DNA of 64,000 nt from Kitasatospora viridis (GTDB taxonomy: Bacteria; Actinomycetota; Actinomycetes; Streptomycetales; Streptomycetaceae): the NCBI RefSeq assembly GCF_007829815.1, contig NZ_VIWT01000001.1:620001-684000 (forward strand), in the 5' to 3' direction. Both the position numbers and the translations under genes were made by a program. This document shows, one piece after another, positions 42,829-50,114 of this stretch (position 1 is the first letter of the stretch; every line of letters begins with the position of its first letter). Below the pieces are notes generated by a model, which saw only the letters and a program-made list of their open reading frames with translations, had not been told where the DNA came from and did not search any database.

Positions 42829-43746
42829 ATGTCCCTCGCCATCTCCTTCGCCGCCTACGGCGAGCCCGAGCAGCTCTCGCTGACCGAGCTGACGGCGCCT
42901 CAGCCCGGCCCGGGCCAGGTGCAGCTGAAGGTCCGTGCGGCCGGCGTCAACCCGCTCGACTGGAAGCTGCGGGCCGGCTACCTGACCGGCTTCATGCCGC
43001 TGGAGCTCCCGCACGTGCCCGGCCTGGAGGCGGCCGGCACGGTGACCGCCGTCGGCCCGGGCGTGACCCGCTGGTCGGTCGGCGACGAGGTCTTCGGCTC
43101 GGTGCCCGCCGCCTACGCCGAGTACGCGGTGACCGGCGAGGAGCTGCTCGCCGCCAAGCCCGCCGACCTCTCCTGGGAGCAGGCCGGCGCCCTCCACATG
43201 GCCGCCGAGACCTCCTTCCGCACCCTGGCCGAGCTCGGGGTGGCCAAGGGCGACACCCTGCTGATCCACGGCGCGGCCGGCAGCGTCGGCGCGGTGGCCG
43301 TGCAGTTCGCGGTGGCGGCCGGCGCCCGGGTGATCGGCACGGCCAGCCCGGCCAACCACGACTACCTGCGCGAGCTGGGCGCCGAACCGGTCGCCTACGG
43401 CGAGGGCGTCTTCGAGCGGGTCCGCGCGCTCGCACCCGAGGGCGTGCACGCGGTGCTGGACGCGGCGGGCGGCTACCTGGCCGGCTCGGTGGAGCTGACC
43501 GGCGGCACCGAGCGGGTGATCGCCATCGTCGACGCGCAGGAGGCGGCCGGGGCGGGCGTGCGGTTCAGCGGCACCGACCCGGCGACCTGGCGCACCGCCG
43601 AGGGCCTGGCCAAGGTCCTGGAGCTGCACGCGGCGGGCACCTTCGTGCTCCCCGTGCGCACCGTGCTGCCGCTGGCCGAGGCGGCCGAGGCGCACCGGCT
43701 GAGCGCCCAGGGCCACGGGCGCGGCCGGATCGTCCTGACCGTGTGA
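42829..43746 (+). CDS. Zinc-independent NADP-dependent oxidoreductase (MDR family)
   Basis: 305 residues. The quinone-reductase-like MDR fold is shown by VKVRAAGVNPLDWKLRAGYL-type start (about residues 30-50), GLEAAGTVTAVGPGV, and the NADPH-binding TLLIHGAAGSVGAVAVQFA (about 142-160). The zinc-binding cysteines are absent. ATG 42829 has GGAAGGG upstream. It is a probable quinone or enone reductase regulated by the divergent XRE protein; XRE-MDR pairs of this layout are common in streptomycetes. Confidence 0.92.
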   Translation: MSLAISFAAYGEPEQLSLTELTAPQPGPGQVQLKVRAAGVNPLDWKLRAGYLTGFMPLELPHVPGLEAAGTVTAVGPGVTRWSVGDEVFGSVPAAYAEYAVTGEELLAAKPADLSWEQAGALHMAAETSFRTLAELGVAKGDTLLIHGAAGSVGAVAVQFAVAAGARVIGTASPANHDYLRELGAEPVAYGEGVFERVRALAPEGVHAVLDAAGGYLAGSVELTGGTERVIAIVDAQEAAGAGVRFSGTDPATWRTAEGLAKVLELHAAGTFVLPVRTVLPLAEAAEAHRLSAQGHGRGRIVLTV

Positions 43747-43807
43747 CCGTCCTGCCGGTCCGAGCGGCGGCCTCGCGAGCACGGCCCGGCGACTGCGCGG
43801 CGCTCGG

Positions 43808-43813
43808 TAGGGT
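43808..43813 (+). promoter_or_regulatory. Candidate -10 box TAGGGT of ABC operon
   Basis: TAGGGT lies 35 bp before the ATG at 43848; no clear -35 box. Confidence 0.3.
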
Positions 43814-43847
43814 GAACCGACCATAACGTCGAGAGGGCACCCCGCTG

Positions 43848-44543
43848 ATGGCCGAGAACCCCAAGGCGCTCCTGCAGCTGACCAAGGTCAGCCGCACCTA
43901 CGGCGACCGGGTGGTGCTCCACCCGCTGAACCTGTCGCTGGCCGCGGGCGAGTGCGTCGCGCTGCTCGGCCACAACGGCTCCGGCAAGTCCACCCTGCTG
44001 CGGGTGGCGGCCGGCCGGGACCGGCCGAGCGCCGGCTCGGTCCGGTTCGACGGGCTGCCGATGGACGAGAACGACCCGCGGATCCGGGCCCGGGTGGCCG
44101 TGGTCGGCGACACCGTGGCGCACTACCCGGACCTGACGGTCCGCGAGCACCTGCTGCTGGTCGCGGTGGCCCACGGGGTGGCCGACGCCCAGGCCTGGGT
44201 GGCCCAGGTGCTGGCCGACCGGCTGCTCACCGAGCGGGCCGACGCGCTGCCCTCCGCGCTCTCCTCCGGCCAGTTGCAGGCGCTGCTGCTGGCCTGCGCA
44301 CTGGTCCGCCCGCGCGACCTGCTGCTGCTGGACGAGCCCGAGCAGCGCCTCGACCCGACCGCCCGCCGCCGGCTGGCCGAGCTGCTGCGCGGCGAGCTGG
44401 CCGACGGCGTCGCCGTGCTGCTGGTCACCCACCACGCCGACCTGGCCCGCGAGGTGGCCGACCGGGTGGTGGTGCTGGAGGAGGGCAAGGTGCTGGACCA
44501 GGGCCCGGCGGCCGAGGTGCTGGACCGGGTGGGTGTCAGGTGA
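43848..44543 (+). CDS. ABC transporter ATP-binding protein
   Basis: 231 residues. Walker A LLGHNGSGKSTLL (about residues 40-52), signature LSSGQLQALLLA (variant of LSGGQ, about 140-151), Walker B RDLLLLDEPEQRLD (about 159-172) and H-loop VTHHADLAREVAD. The partner is the membrane protein downstream, with which it overlaps by four bases (GTGA). Whether it exports or imports is not known; the pairing with a large membrane protein without a substrate-binding protein suggests export. Confidence 0.92.
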   Translation: MAENPKALLQLTKVSRTYGDRVVLHPLNLSLAAGECVALLGHNGSGKSTLLRVAAGRDRPSAGSVRFDGLPMDENDPRIRARVAVVGDTVAHYPDLTVREHLLLVAVAHGVADAQAWVAQVLADRLLTERADALPSALSSGQLQALLLACALVRPRDLLLLDEPEQRLDPTARRRLAELLRGELADGVAVLLVTHHADLAREVADRVVVLEEGKVLDQGPAAEVLDRVGVR

Positions 44544-46228
44544 CCGCCCCGCACGCCGAGCAGACCGACAGCCCGCCGGACTGGACCGACGCGGACGACT
44601 GGACCCCGGAGGCGCTGGCCCTGCTGCGCACCCTGCGCGCCCCGCACCGGCGCGGCCGGGCCAAGCAGGTGCTCTTCCTCCTCTACTGCGTGGTGCTGGT
44701 GCTGGTGATCTGGGGCGGGGTGCCGAGCCTCGGCCTCTTCCTCCAGGCCAAGATGGGCGCCGACTACACCGCGCACGGCGGCCGGCTGCTGGCCGCGCTG
44801 CCCAGCGGGATCGCCGCCGTCTCGCTGGCCACCTTCCTGGTGGTGCTGCGGGACGCGCTCTGGCGCGGCCCCGTGGTGCCGCCGCGCGCCTCGATCGACT
44901 GGCTGCTGATCCACCCGGTGCGGCCCCGGCCGGTGCTGCGCCCGTGGTTCTGGCTCTCCTGCGGCCTGGCCGCCTTCCCCGGACTGGTGACGGCGGTCGG
45001 CGCCATGGTGGCGCTTGGGCTGATGGTGAAGGTGGGCCTGGCGGCGGCGTTCGGCTGGTGCCTGGTCGGCTGCTTGTGCGTGCCGCTGCTGGCCACCAGC
45101 GCCGCGGTCTGGGTGGAGCGCAGCGACCGGGCGGCGCGCTGGGTGCGGCGGCTCTCCGGGCCGGTGCTGCTGGCGGTGCTCGGCCTGGCCGCGCAGTGCG
45201 GCCTGGCGATCGCCGGTGACCGGGTGGGCTGGCTGGAGCGCGGTGAGCTCTGGTCCGGGCCCTGGGGGTGGGCGGGGATCACCGCGCTGGCCCCCACCCG
45301 GGCCTCGGTGCCGGGCGCCTGGGCGGCGGCGGCGCTGCTGCTGATCGGCACGCTGGGCGCTCTGGTGCTGGCCGACCGGGCGGCGTCGACGGTGCCGCTG
45401 GACCGGCTGCGCGAGCGGGCCCGGACGGCCGCCGGGGTGCTGGCGGCGCTGCGCACGGTGGAGCTGCGCTCGGCCCGACTGGCCGTCAGCAGTGCGGCCG
45501 GCGCCAAGCCGCGGCACCGGCTGCGGCTGCCCGCCCCGCGCAGCGCCTGGCTGGTGATCCCCTGGCGGGACGCCACCGCGCTGCTGCGCGCCCCGGCCCG
45601 GCTGGGGCGGGCGGTGCTGCTGACCGGGCCCGCGCTGCTCGCGGCGGTGCCGGCGCACACCAGCCGGGGGCCGGCCGGCTGGCTGGCGACCGGCGTCGCG
45701 GTGGTCTTCGGCTACCTGGCGGTGGCCCAGCTGTTGGAGCCGGCCCGGGTGGAGGCGGACGACCTGCGGCGCTCCTCCTGGTCGCCGTACCGGATCACCG
45801 GGCTGATGCTGCGGCACGCCGTGGTGCCGGTGCTGCTGGGCGGGCTGATCGCGGTGCTGGCGGCGCTCGGGGTGGAGCTGGCGGGGGGCGGGCCGGCGGT
45901 CTGGCTGGCTCCGGTGCTGGTGCCGGCCCTGGTGGCGGCCGGCCTGGTGAACGCCTGCCGCGGGGTGCCGCGGCGCGATCTGATCGTCTCGCCGCTGGGC
46001 GGCGCGGGCGGCGGGGCGGGCGGCGGCCTCGGGCCGCTGGTCTTCGCCGCCTGGTACGCGGCCGGGCCGGCGGTGGCGGTGGTGGTGCTGGCGGCCCCGC
46101 TGTCGGACGCGGTGCGCACGGACAGCAACGCGGCCTGCGTGCCGGTGGCCGGGCTGGCGCTGGCGCTGGCGGGCGTGCTCGGCTACTGGGCCTGGGACCG
46201 GGCGGGCAAGCTGCGGGCGGCGAACTGA
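44540..46228 (+). CDS. ABC transporter permease-like membrane protein (DUF6297 type)
   Basis: 562 residues, GTG 44540 coupled to the ATPase gene. About 10-12 hydrophobic helices in two groups (residues 45-225 and 380-560). The cytoplasmic N-terminus reads TDSPPDWTDADDWTPEALALLRTLRAP. The long central loop (about 265-330) is rich in Arg/Ala. It matches a family found next to ABC ATPases in streptomycetes. Interpretation as the permease is by position. A glycine-rich stretch (GGAGGGAGGGLG, about residue 490) is a low-complexity run. Confidence 0.75.
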   Translation: MTAPHAEQTDSPPDWTDADDWTPEALALLRTLRAPHRRGRAKQVLFLLYCVVLVLVIWGGVPSLGLFLQAKMGADYTAHGGRLLAALPSGIAAVSLATFLVVLRDALWRGPVVPPRASIDWLLIHPVRPRPVLRPWFWLSCGLAAFPGLVTAVGAMVALGLMVKVGLAAAFGWCLVGCLCVPLLATSAAVWVERSDRAARWVRRLSGPVLLAVLGLAAQCGLAIAGDRVGWLERGELWSGPWGWAGITALAPTRASVPGAWAAAALLLIGTLGALVLADRAASTVPLDRLRERARTAAGVLAALRTVELRSARLAVSSAAGAKPRHRLRLPAPRSAWLVIPWRDATALLRAPARLGRAVLLTGPALLAAVPAHTSRGPAGWLATGVAVVFGYLAVAQLLEPARVEADDLRRSSWSPYRITGLMLRHAVVPVLLGGLIAVLAALGVELAGGGPAVWLAPVLVPALVAAGLVNACRGVPRRDLIVSPLGGAGGGAGGGLGPLVFAAWYAAGPAVAVVVLAAPLSDAVRTDSNAACVPVAGLALALAGVLGYWAWDRAGKLRAAN

Positions 46229-46240
46229 GGAACCGATGCA

Positions 46241-46278
46241 CCCGCGTATCCGATGCATTGTCGTATCGGATACGCGGG
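46241..46278. promoter_or_regulatory. 14-bp inverted repeat operator ahead of aldolase operon
   Basis: Arms CCCGCGTATCCGAT (46241-46254) and ATCGGATACGCGGG (46265-46278) pair perfectly, with a 10-bp spacer. It lies 43 bp before the GTG at 46321. A further GTATC copy at 46280-46284 suggests a second half-site. The TetR gene downstream in the same operon is the likely binder. Confidence 0.75.
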
Positions 46279-46320
46279 CGTATCGTCGGCCCATCGGCCC
46301 CGCACCCTCGGAGGAGTCCC

Positions 46321-47124
46321 GTGCCCATGGACCCGAACGTCGCCAAGCTGATCGGACCGACCCCCGAGGGGGTCACCTTCCCGCTGCCGCCCACCTTCGA
46401 CTCCTTCGAGGAGGAGCGGCAGCACCGCAAGGAGCAGCTGGCCGCCGCCTTCCGGCTGTTCGGCCGGCTCGGCTTCTCGGAGGGCGTGGCCGGCCACATC
46501 ACGGTGCGCGACCCGGAGTTCCCCGACTGCTACTGGGTCAACCCGTTCGGCATGGCGTTCAGCCTGATCAAGGCCTCCGACCTGCTGCTGGTCGACCACG
46601 AGGGCACCCTGCTGGTCGGCCGGCGGCTGGTCAACAAGGCCGCCTTCGTGATCCACTCCGCGGTGCACGCGGCCCGGCCGGACGTGGTCGCGGCGGCGCA
46701 CGCGCACTCGCTGCACGGCAAGGCCTTCGCCAGCCTGGGCATACCGCTGGACCCGATCACCCAGGACGCCTGCGCCTTCTACCAGGACCACGGCCTCTAC
46801 CTGGACTACCGGGGCGTGGCCGACGAGGTCGAGGAGGGCAAGCGGATCGGCGTCGCGCTCGGCGCGCACAAGGCGGCGATCCTGGCCAACCACGGGCTGC
46901 TGACGGTCGGTCAGACGGTGGCCGAGGCGGCCTGGTGGTTCGTCACCATGGAACGCTCCTGCCAGGCCCAGCTGTTGGCGATGGCGGCCGGCACGCCCCG
47001 GCTGATCGACCACGAGACGGCCGAGCGCACCCACGCCCAGCTGGGCGGCTCGCTGGCCGGCTGGTTCCAGGCGCAGCCGCTCTTCGACCAGGTCTTCGCC
47101 GCCTCCCCCGACCTGGTCGACTGA
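46321..47124 (+). CDS. Class II aldolase/adducin-family protein
   Basis: 267 residues from GTG 46321 (GGAGGAG ribosome site). The zinc-binding histidines of the family appear in AAAHAHSLHGKAF (about residues 123-135) and in LANHGLLTVGQTV (about 190-202), and the N-terminal glycine-loop LGFSEGVAGHITVRDP is present. Members catalyse retro-aldol cleavage or related reactions of phosphorylated sugars or act as decarboxylases. It heads an operon with a TetR regulator and a ketopantoate reductase. A substrate cannot be named. Confidence 0.88.
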   Translation: MPMDPNVAKLIGPTPEGVTFPLPPTFDSFEEERQHRKEQLAAAFRLFGRLGFSEGVAGHITVRDPEFPDCYWVNPFGMAFSLIKASDLLLVDHEGTLLVGRRLVNKAAFVIHSAVHAARPDVVAAAHAHSLHGKAFASLGIPLDPITQDACAFYQDHGLYLDYRGVADEVEEGKRIGVALGAHKAAILANHGLLTVGQTVAEAAWWFVTMERSCQAQLLAMAAGTPRLIDHETAERTHAQLGGSLAGWFQAQPLFDQVFAASPDLVD

Positions 47125-47146
47125 TCAGCCGACCGACCACCAGAGC

Positions 47147-47197
47147 ACCACTGATCACCACTGATCATCACAGCACCACTGATCACCACAGCACCGC
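47147..47197 (+). repeat. Short repeats (ACCACTGATC) in TetR leader
   Basis: The 10-bp unit ACCACTGATC occurs at 47147, 47157 and 47175, with related ACCACAGC and ACCGCAG units after each. Three TGATCA palindromes fall within 34 bp, with a fourth at 47122. The block ends at the AGGAG ribosome site of the TetR gene. Confidence 0.75.
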
Positions 47198-47206
47198 AGG
47201 AGCACC

Positions 47207-47833
47207 ATGCCCAAGGGCACCACCAGCCGCCGCCCGCGCACCCGGGCGGCGCTGCTGGCGGCCGCGCTGACCACGTTCGCCGAGCACGGCTTCCGGGCCG
47301 CGACCATCGAACAGGTCTGCACCGCCGCCGGTTTCACCCGGGGCGCGTTCTACTCCAACTTCGCCAGCAAGGAGGAGCTGTTCCTGGCGCTCTTCGACGA
47401 GCACAGCGAGCGGACCCTGGCCCAGCTGGCCGCGGCGCTGGAGGCGGTGCCGGACGGCGAGTCGAGCCTGGAGCGGCTGGCCGAGCTGGCCTCGGTGATC
47501 GAGCCGGCCGAGCGCGACTGGTACCTGGTGACCACCGAGTTCACCCTGCACGCGATCCGCGACCCGCAGGCCGCCTGGGTGCTGGCCCGGCACGACGCCC
47601 GGCTGCGGGCCGCGCTGGCCGCCGGGCTGACCGCCTTCCTGGCCCGGGCCGGCCTGGAACTGACCGTGCCGGCCGAGGAGTTCGCCCGGCTGCTGGTGGC
47701 GCTGCGTGAGGGCGGTCTGGCGCAGAGCTACGTGGAGCCGGAGCAGCTGCCGCCCGGCGCCCTGGAGCGTCGCTTCCTCGCCCCGCTGCTGCGTAGTCTG
47801 ACCCGCAGTCACACGACCGAGGGGAACGACTGA
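47207..47833 (+). CDS. TetR-family regulator of the aldolase operon
   Basis: 208 residues; HTH at about residues 10-55 (ALTTFAEHGFRAATIEQVCTAAGFTRGAFYSNF), helical ligand domain to the end. AGGAG four bases before ATG 47207. Its last base pair overlaps the next gene's ATG (TGATG). It probably binds the inverted repeat ahead of the operon (46241-46278), which would be autoregulation. Confidence 0.92.
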   Translation: MPKGTTSRRPRTRAALLAAALTTFAEHGFRAATIEQVCTAAGFTRGAFYSNFASKEELFLALFDEHSERTLAQLAAALEAVPDGESSLERLAELASVIEPAERDWYLVTTEFTLHAIRDPQAAWVLARHDARLRAALAAGLTAFLARAGLELTVPAEEFARLLVALREGGLAQSYVEPEQLPPGALERRFLAPLLRSLTRSHTTEGND

Positions 47834-48843
47834 TGGACCGTCTGCGGATCGCCGTGCTGGGCGCCGGGAGCGTCGGCTGCTACCTGGGCGGCCATCTCGC
47901 CGAGCACGCCGAGGTCACGCTGATCGGGCGCCCGGCCGTGCTGGACACCTTGGCCGGCGGGCTCACGCTGTCCGGCGGCGAGCGGCCGGCCCGCACCGTG
48001 CCGGCCGACCGGTTCGCCGTGGCGACCACGCCGCAGGCGGCGGCCGGGGCGGACTTCGTGCTGGTCACCGTGAAGACCGCGGCGACGGCCGCCGCCGCCC
48101 GCCAGCTCGCCGAACTGGGCAGCTCGGCGGTGGTGGTGAGCCTGCAGAACGGGCTCTACAACACCGAGCGGCTGCGCGCCGCGCTGCCCGGGCGCACGGT
48201 GCTGGCGGCGATGGTGCCGTACAACGTGCTGCAGTCCGCGCCCGGCACCTTCCACCGCGGCACGGCCGGCGCGGTGGCGATCGAGCAGCACCCGGCGGCG
48301 GCCCCGCTGCTGCGGGTGATGACCGCCGCCGGCCTGTCCGCGCAGTCGGAGGCCGACATCGGCGCGACCCAGCGCAGCAAGCTGATGGCCAACCTGAACA
48401 ACGCGGTGAACGCGCTCTCCGACCTGCCGCTGCGCGAGCAGCTCGGCCAGCGGGCCTACCGGCGGTGCCTGGCGCTCTGTCAGGGCGAGGCGCTGACCGC
48501 CTTCCGGGCGGCGGGGCTGCCGCTGTCCAAGGTCGGCCCGTTCCCGGCGGCGGTCACCGCGCGGGTGCTGCTGGCGCCGGACGCGGTGTTCCGCCGGATC
48601 GCCGCCGCCAACCTGCGGGTGGACGACCGGGCCCGTTCCTCGATGTGGGAGGACCTGGAGCGCGGGCGGCCGACCGAGGTGGACAACCTCCAGGGCGAAG
48701 TGGTCGCGCTGGCCGCCGAGTTCGGCCTGAAAGCACCGGTGAACGCCCGACTGGCGGCGCTGGTGCACGAGGCGGAGCGGGGGCCGCGCCGGCGCTGGAG
48801 CGGGCCGGAGCTGCTGGCCGAGCTCACGGCCGCCCGGGGGTAG
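47833..48843 (+). CDS. 2-dehydropantoate 2-reductase-family protein (PanE/ApbA fold)
   Basis: 336 residues. NADP-binding AVLGAGSVGCYLGG at the N-terminus, FVLVTVKTAATAAA (about residues 75-90), VVVSLQNGLYN (about 105-115), and the helical C-terminal domain with SKLMANLNNAVNALSDLPL (about 178-196). Family proteins reduce ketopantoate to pantoate, but many actinobacterial paralogues act on other 2-keto acids or sugars. Coupled to the TetR gene (TGATG). In this operon the aldolase and reductase could act in sequence on a hydroxy-keto acid; this is an inference. Confidence 0.88.
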   Translation: MDRLRIAVLGAGSVGCYLGGHLAEHAEVTLIGRPAVLDTLAGGLTLSGGERPARTVPADRFAVATTPQAAAGADFVLVTVKTAATAAAARQLAELGSSAVVVSLQNGLYNTERLRAALPGRTVLAAMVPYNVLQSAPGTFHRGTAGAVAIEQHPAAAPLLRVMTAAGLSAQSEADIGATQRSKLMANLNNAVNALSDLPLREQLGQRAYRRCLALCQGEALTAFRAAGLPLSKVGPFPAAVTARVLLAPDAVFRRIAAANLRVDDRARSSMWEDLERGRPTEVDNLQGEVVALAAEFGLKAPVNARLAALVHEAERGPRRRWSGPELLAELTAARG

Positions 48844-48976
48844 CCGGCGGCCGTGCACCGACTGGGCGCCGGCTGGGCGGTGACTGGGCGGCAGCTGGAC
48901 GGCGGGGGCTGACCGGATGATCATCGACCGCTACCATGGGCGGGTCTTGGTGCCGCGGTGGGGAGAGGGGTCACAG

Positions 48977-49744
48977 ATGGGCGACGGGGGCAGGGCGACC
49001 GCCGAGCGCTGGTTCCGCCGGCTCAACCCCGAGCCGGTCCCGGCGCCGCGCCTGCGGATCCTGTGCTGCCCGCACGCGGGTGGTTCGGCCAACTACTACC
49101 GCTTCCTCGGGCCGCTCGCGCCGCACGGGGTGGAGCTGCTGGCGGTCCGCTACCCGGGCCGCGAGGACAAGTTGACCGAGCCGGTGCCGGGCAGCATCGC
49201 CGAGCTGGCCGCGCCGGTCGCCGAGGCCTGCGCCGACCTGTGGGGCGCGCCGCTGGTGCTCTTCGGGCACAGCATGGGCGCGGCCGTGGCCTACGAAACC
49301 GCCCGCCTGCTGGACGGCCGGCCCGGCTCCCCGCTGCGCGCGCTGGTGGTGTCCAGCCGCCCCGGTCCCGGCATGGAGAAGGCCCGCGGCCTGCCCGGTG
49401 CCAGCGACGAGGCACTCGTCGCCCACCTGCGCAAACTCGGTGGCACCACGGGGCAGTTGCTCGACGATCCGGATCTTCGCGAGCTGGTCCTGCCGGTCCT
49501 GCGGGCCGACTACCGCAACGTCGACGCGCACCGGGTGGACCCGGCCGCCGCACCGCTCTCGGTCCCGGTGACCGCCTACCTCGGCGACAGCGAGGAGTAC
49601 GTGGACGAGGCGTCGATCAGCACCTGGGCCACCGTCACCACGGCCGGTTTCGGCTGGCGTTCGTTCCCCGGCGGCCACTTCTACCTCACCGAGCAGGGCC
49701 CGGCACTGCTGGACGATCTGCTCTCCCGCCCCGGCGTTCGGTAA
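48977..49744 (+). CDS. Type II thioesterase (alpha/beta hydrolase)
   Basis: 255 residues from ATG 48977 (GAGGGG six bases upstream). Typical TEII plan: LCCPHAGGSANYYRFL (about residues 27-42), catalytic Ser in VLFGHSMGAAVAYE (about 95-108), Asp in YLGDSEEYVDEA, and His in PGGHFYLTEQG. TEIIs free stalled carrier domains in polyketide or peptide synthesis. No assembly line lies next to it, so this is an orphan or acts in trans. A second TEII is at 62611-63357. Confidence 0.92.
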   Translation: MGDGGRATAERWFRRLNPEPVPAPRLRILCCPHAGGSANYYRFLGPLAPHGVELLAVRYPGREDKLTEPVPGSIAELAAPVAEACADLWGAPLVLFGHSMGAAVAYETARLLDGRPGSPLRALVVSSRPGPGMEKARGLPGASDEALVAHLRKLGGTTGQLLDDPDLRELVLPVLRADYRNVDAHRVDPAAAPLSVPVTAYLGDSEEYVDEASISTWATVTTAGFGWRSFPGGHFYLTEQGPALLDDLLSRPGVR

Positions 49745-49761
49745 CTCCCGCACCGCGGGAG
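49745..49761. terminator. 7-bp hairpin after type II thioesterase gene
   Basis: Arms CTCCCGC and GCGGGAG with a three-base loop, directly after the stop codon TAA at 49742-49744. Confidence 0.5.
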
Positions 49762-50114
49762 CGAGATCACCACGACCGATCGGTCGGTCGGTACAGGAAC
49801 CTGACGCCCGCACCGTTGACCGAGCCTCGCCAACTCTGCTTTGCTTCACCGCAGTGAACGGCGGGCCGACCGCCGCTCCCCACCCGCCGCGGCTCCCACG
49901 GCCGCGCCGGATCCCCCACCCGCACACCGGTGCGACGCGCCCCGCGCGCCGTGCCCCAGGTTCGGTGCGTCCCGCTCCACCGCTCGACGGCCGTCGCCGT
50001 GTGTTCTCGGCGGCCCGCCCAGGTGCGTCTTGCAAGTCCGACCCCACGCAGCTGACCGTCCGCGCCCACCGGCGTTCCTCCGACGGTCTGCAGGAGAGAG
50101 GATTCCCCCCACAG
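49745..50114. other. 370-bp intergenic region before secreted protein
   Basis: Begins with the hairpin CTCCCGC-ACC-GCGGGAG (49745-49761), overlapping the end of the thioesterase gene, then the 12-bp palindrome GACCGATCGGTC at 49774-49785 followed by GGTCGG, which is a good candidate operator. The rest is a GC-rich leader of the secreted protein gene with no gene that I can support. The proximal 30 bases carry GAGAGAGG but no ideal ribosome site. Confidence 0.6.
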
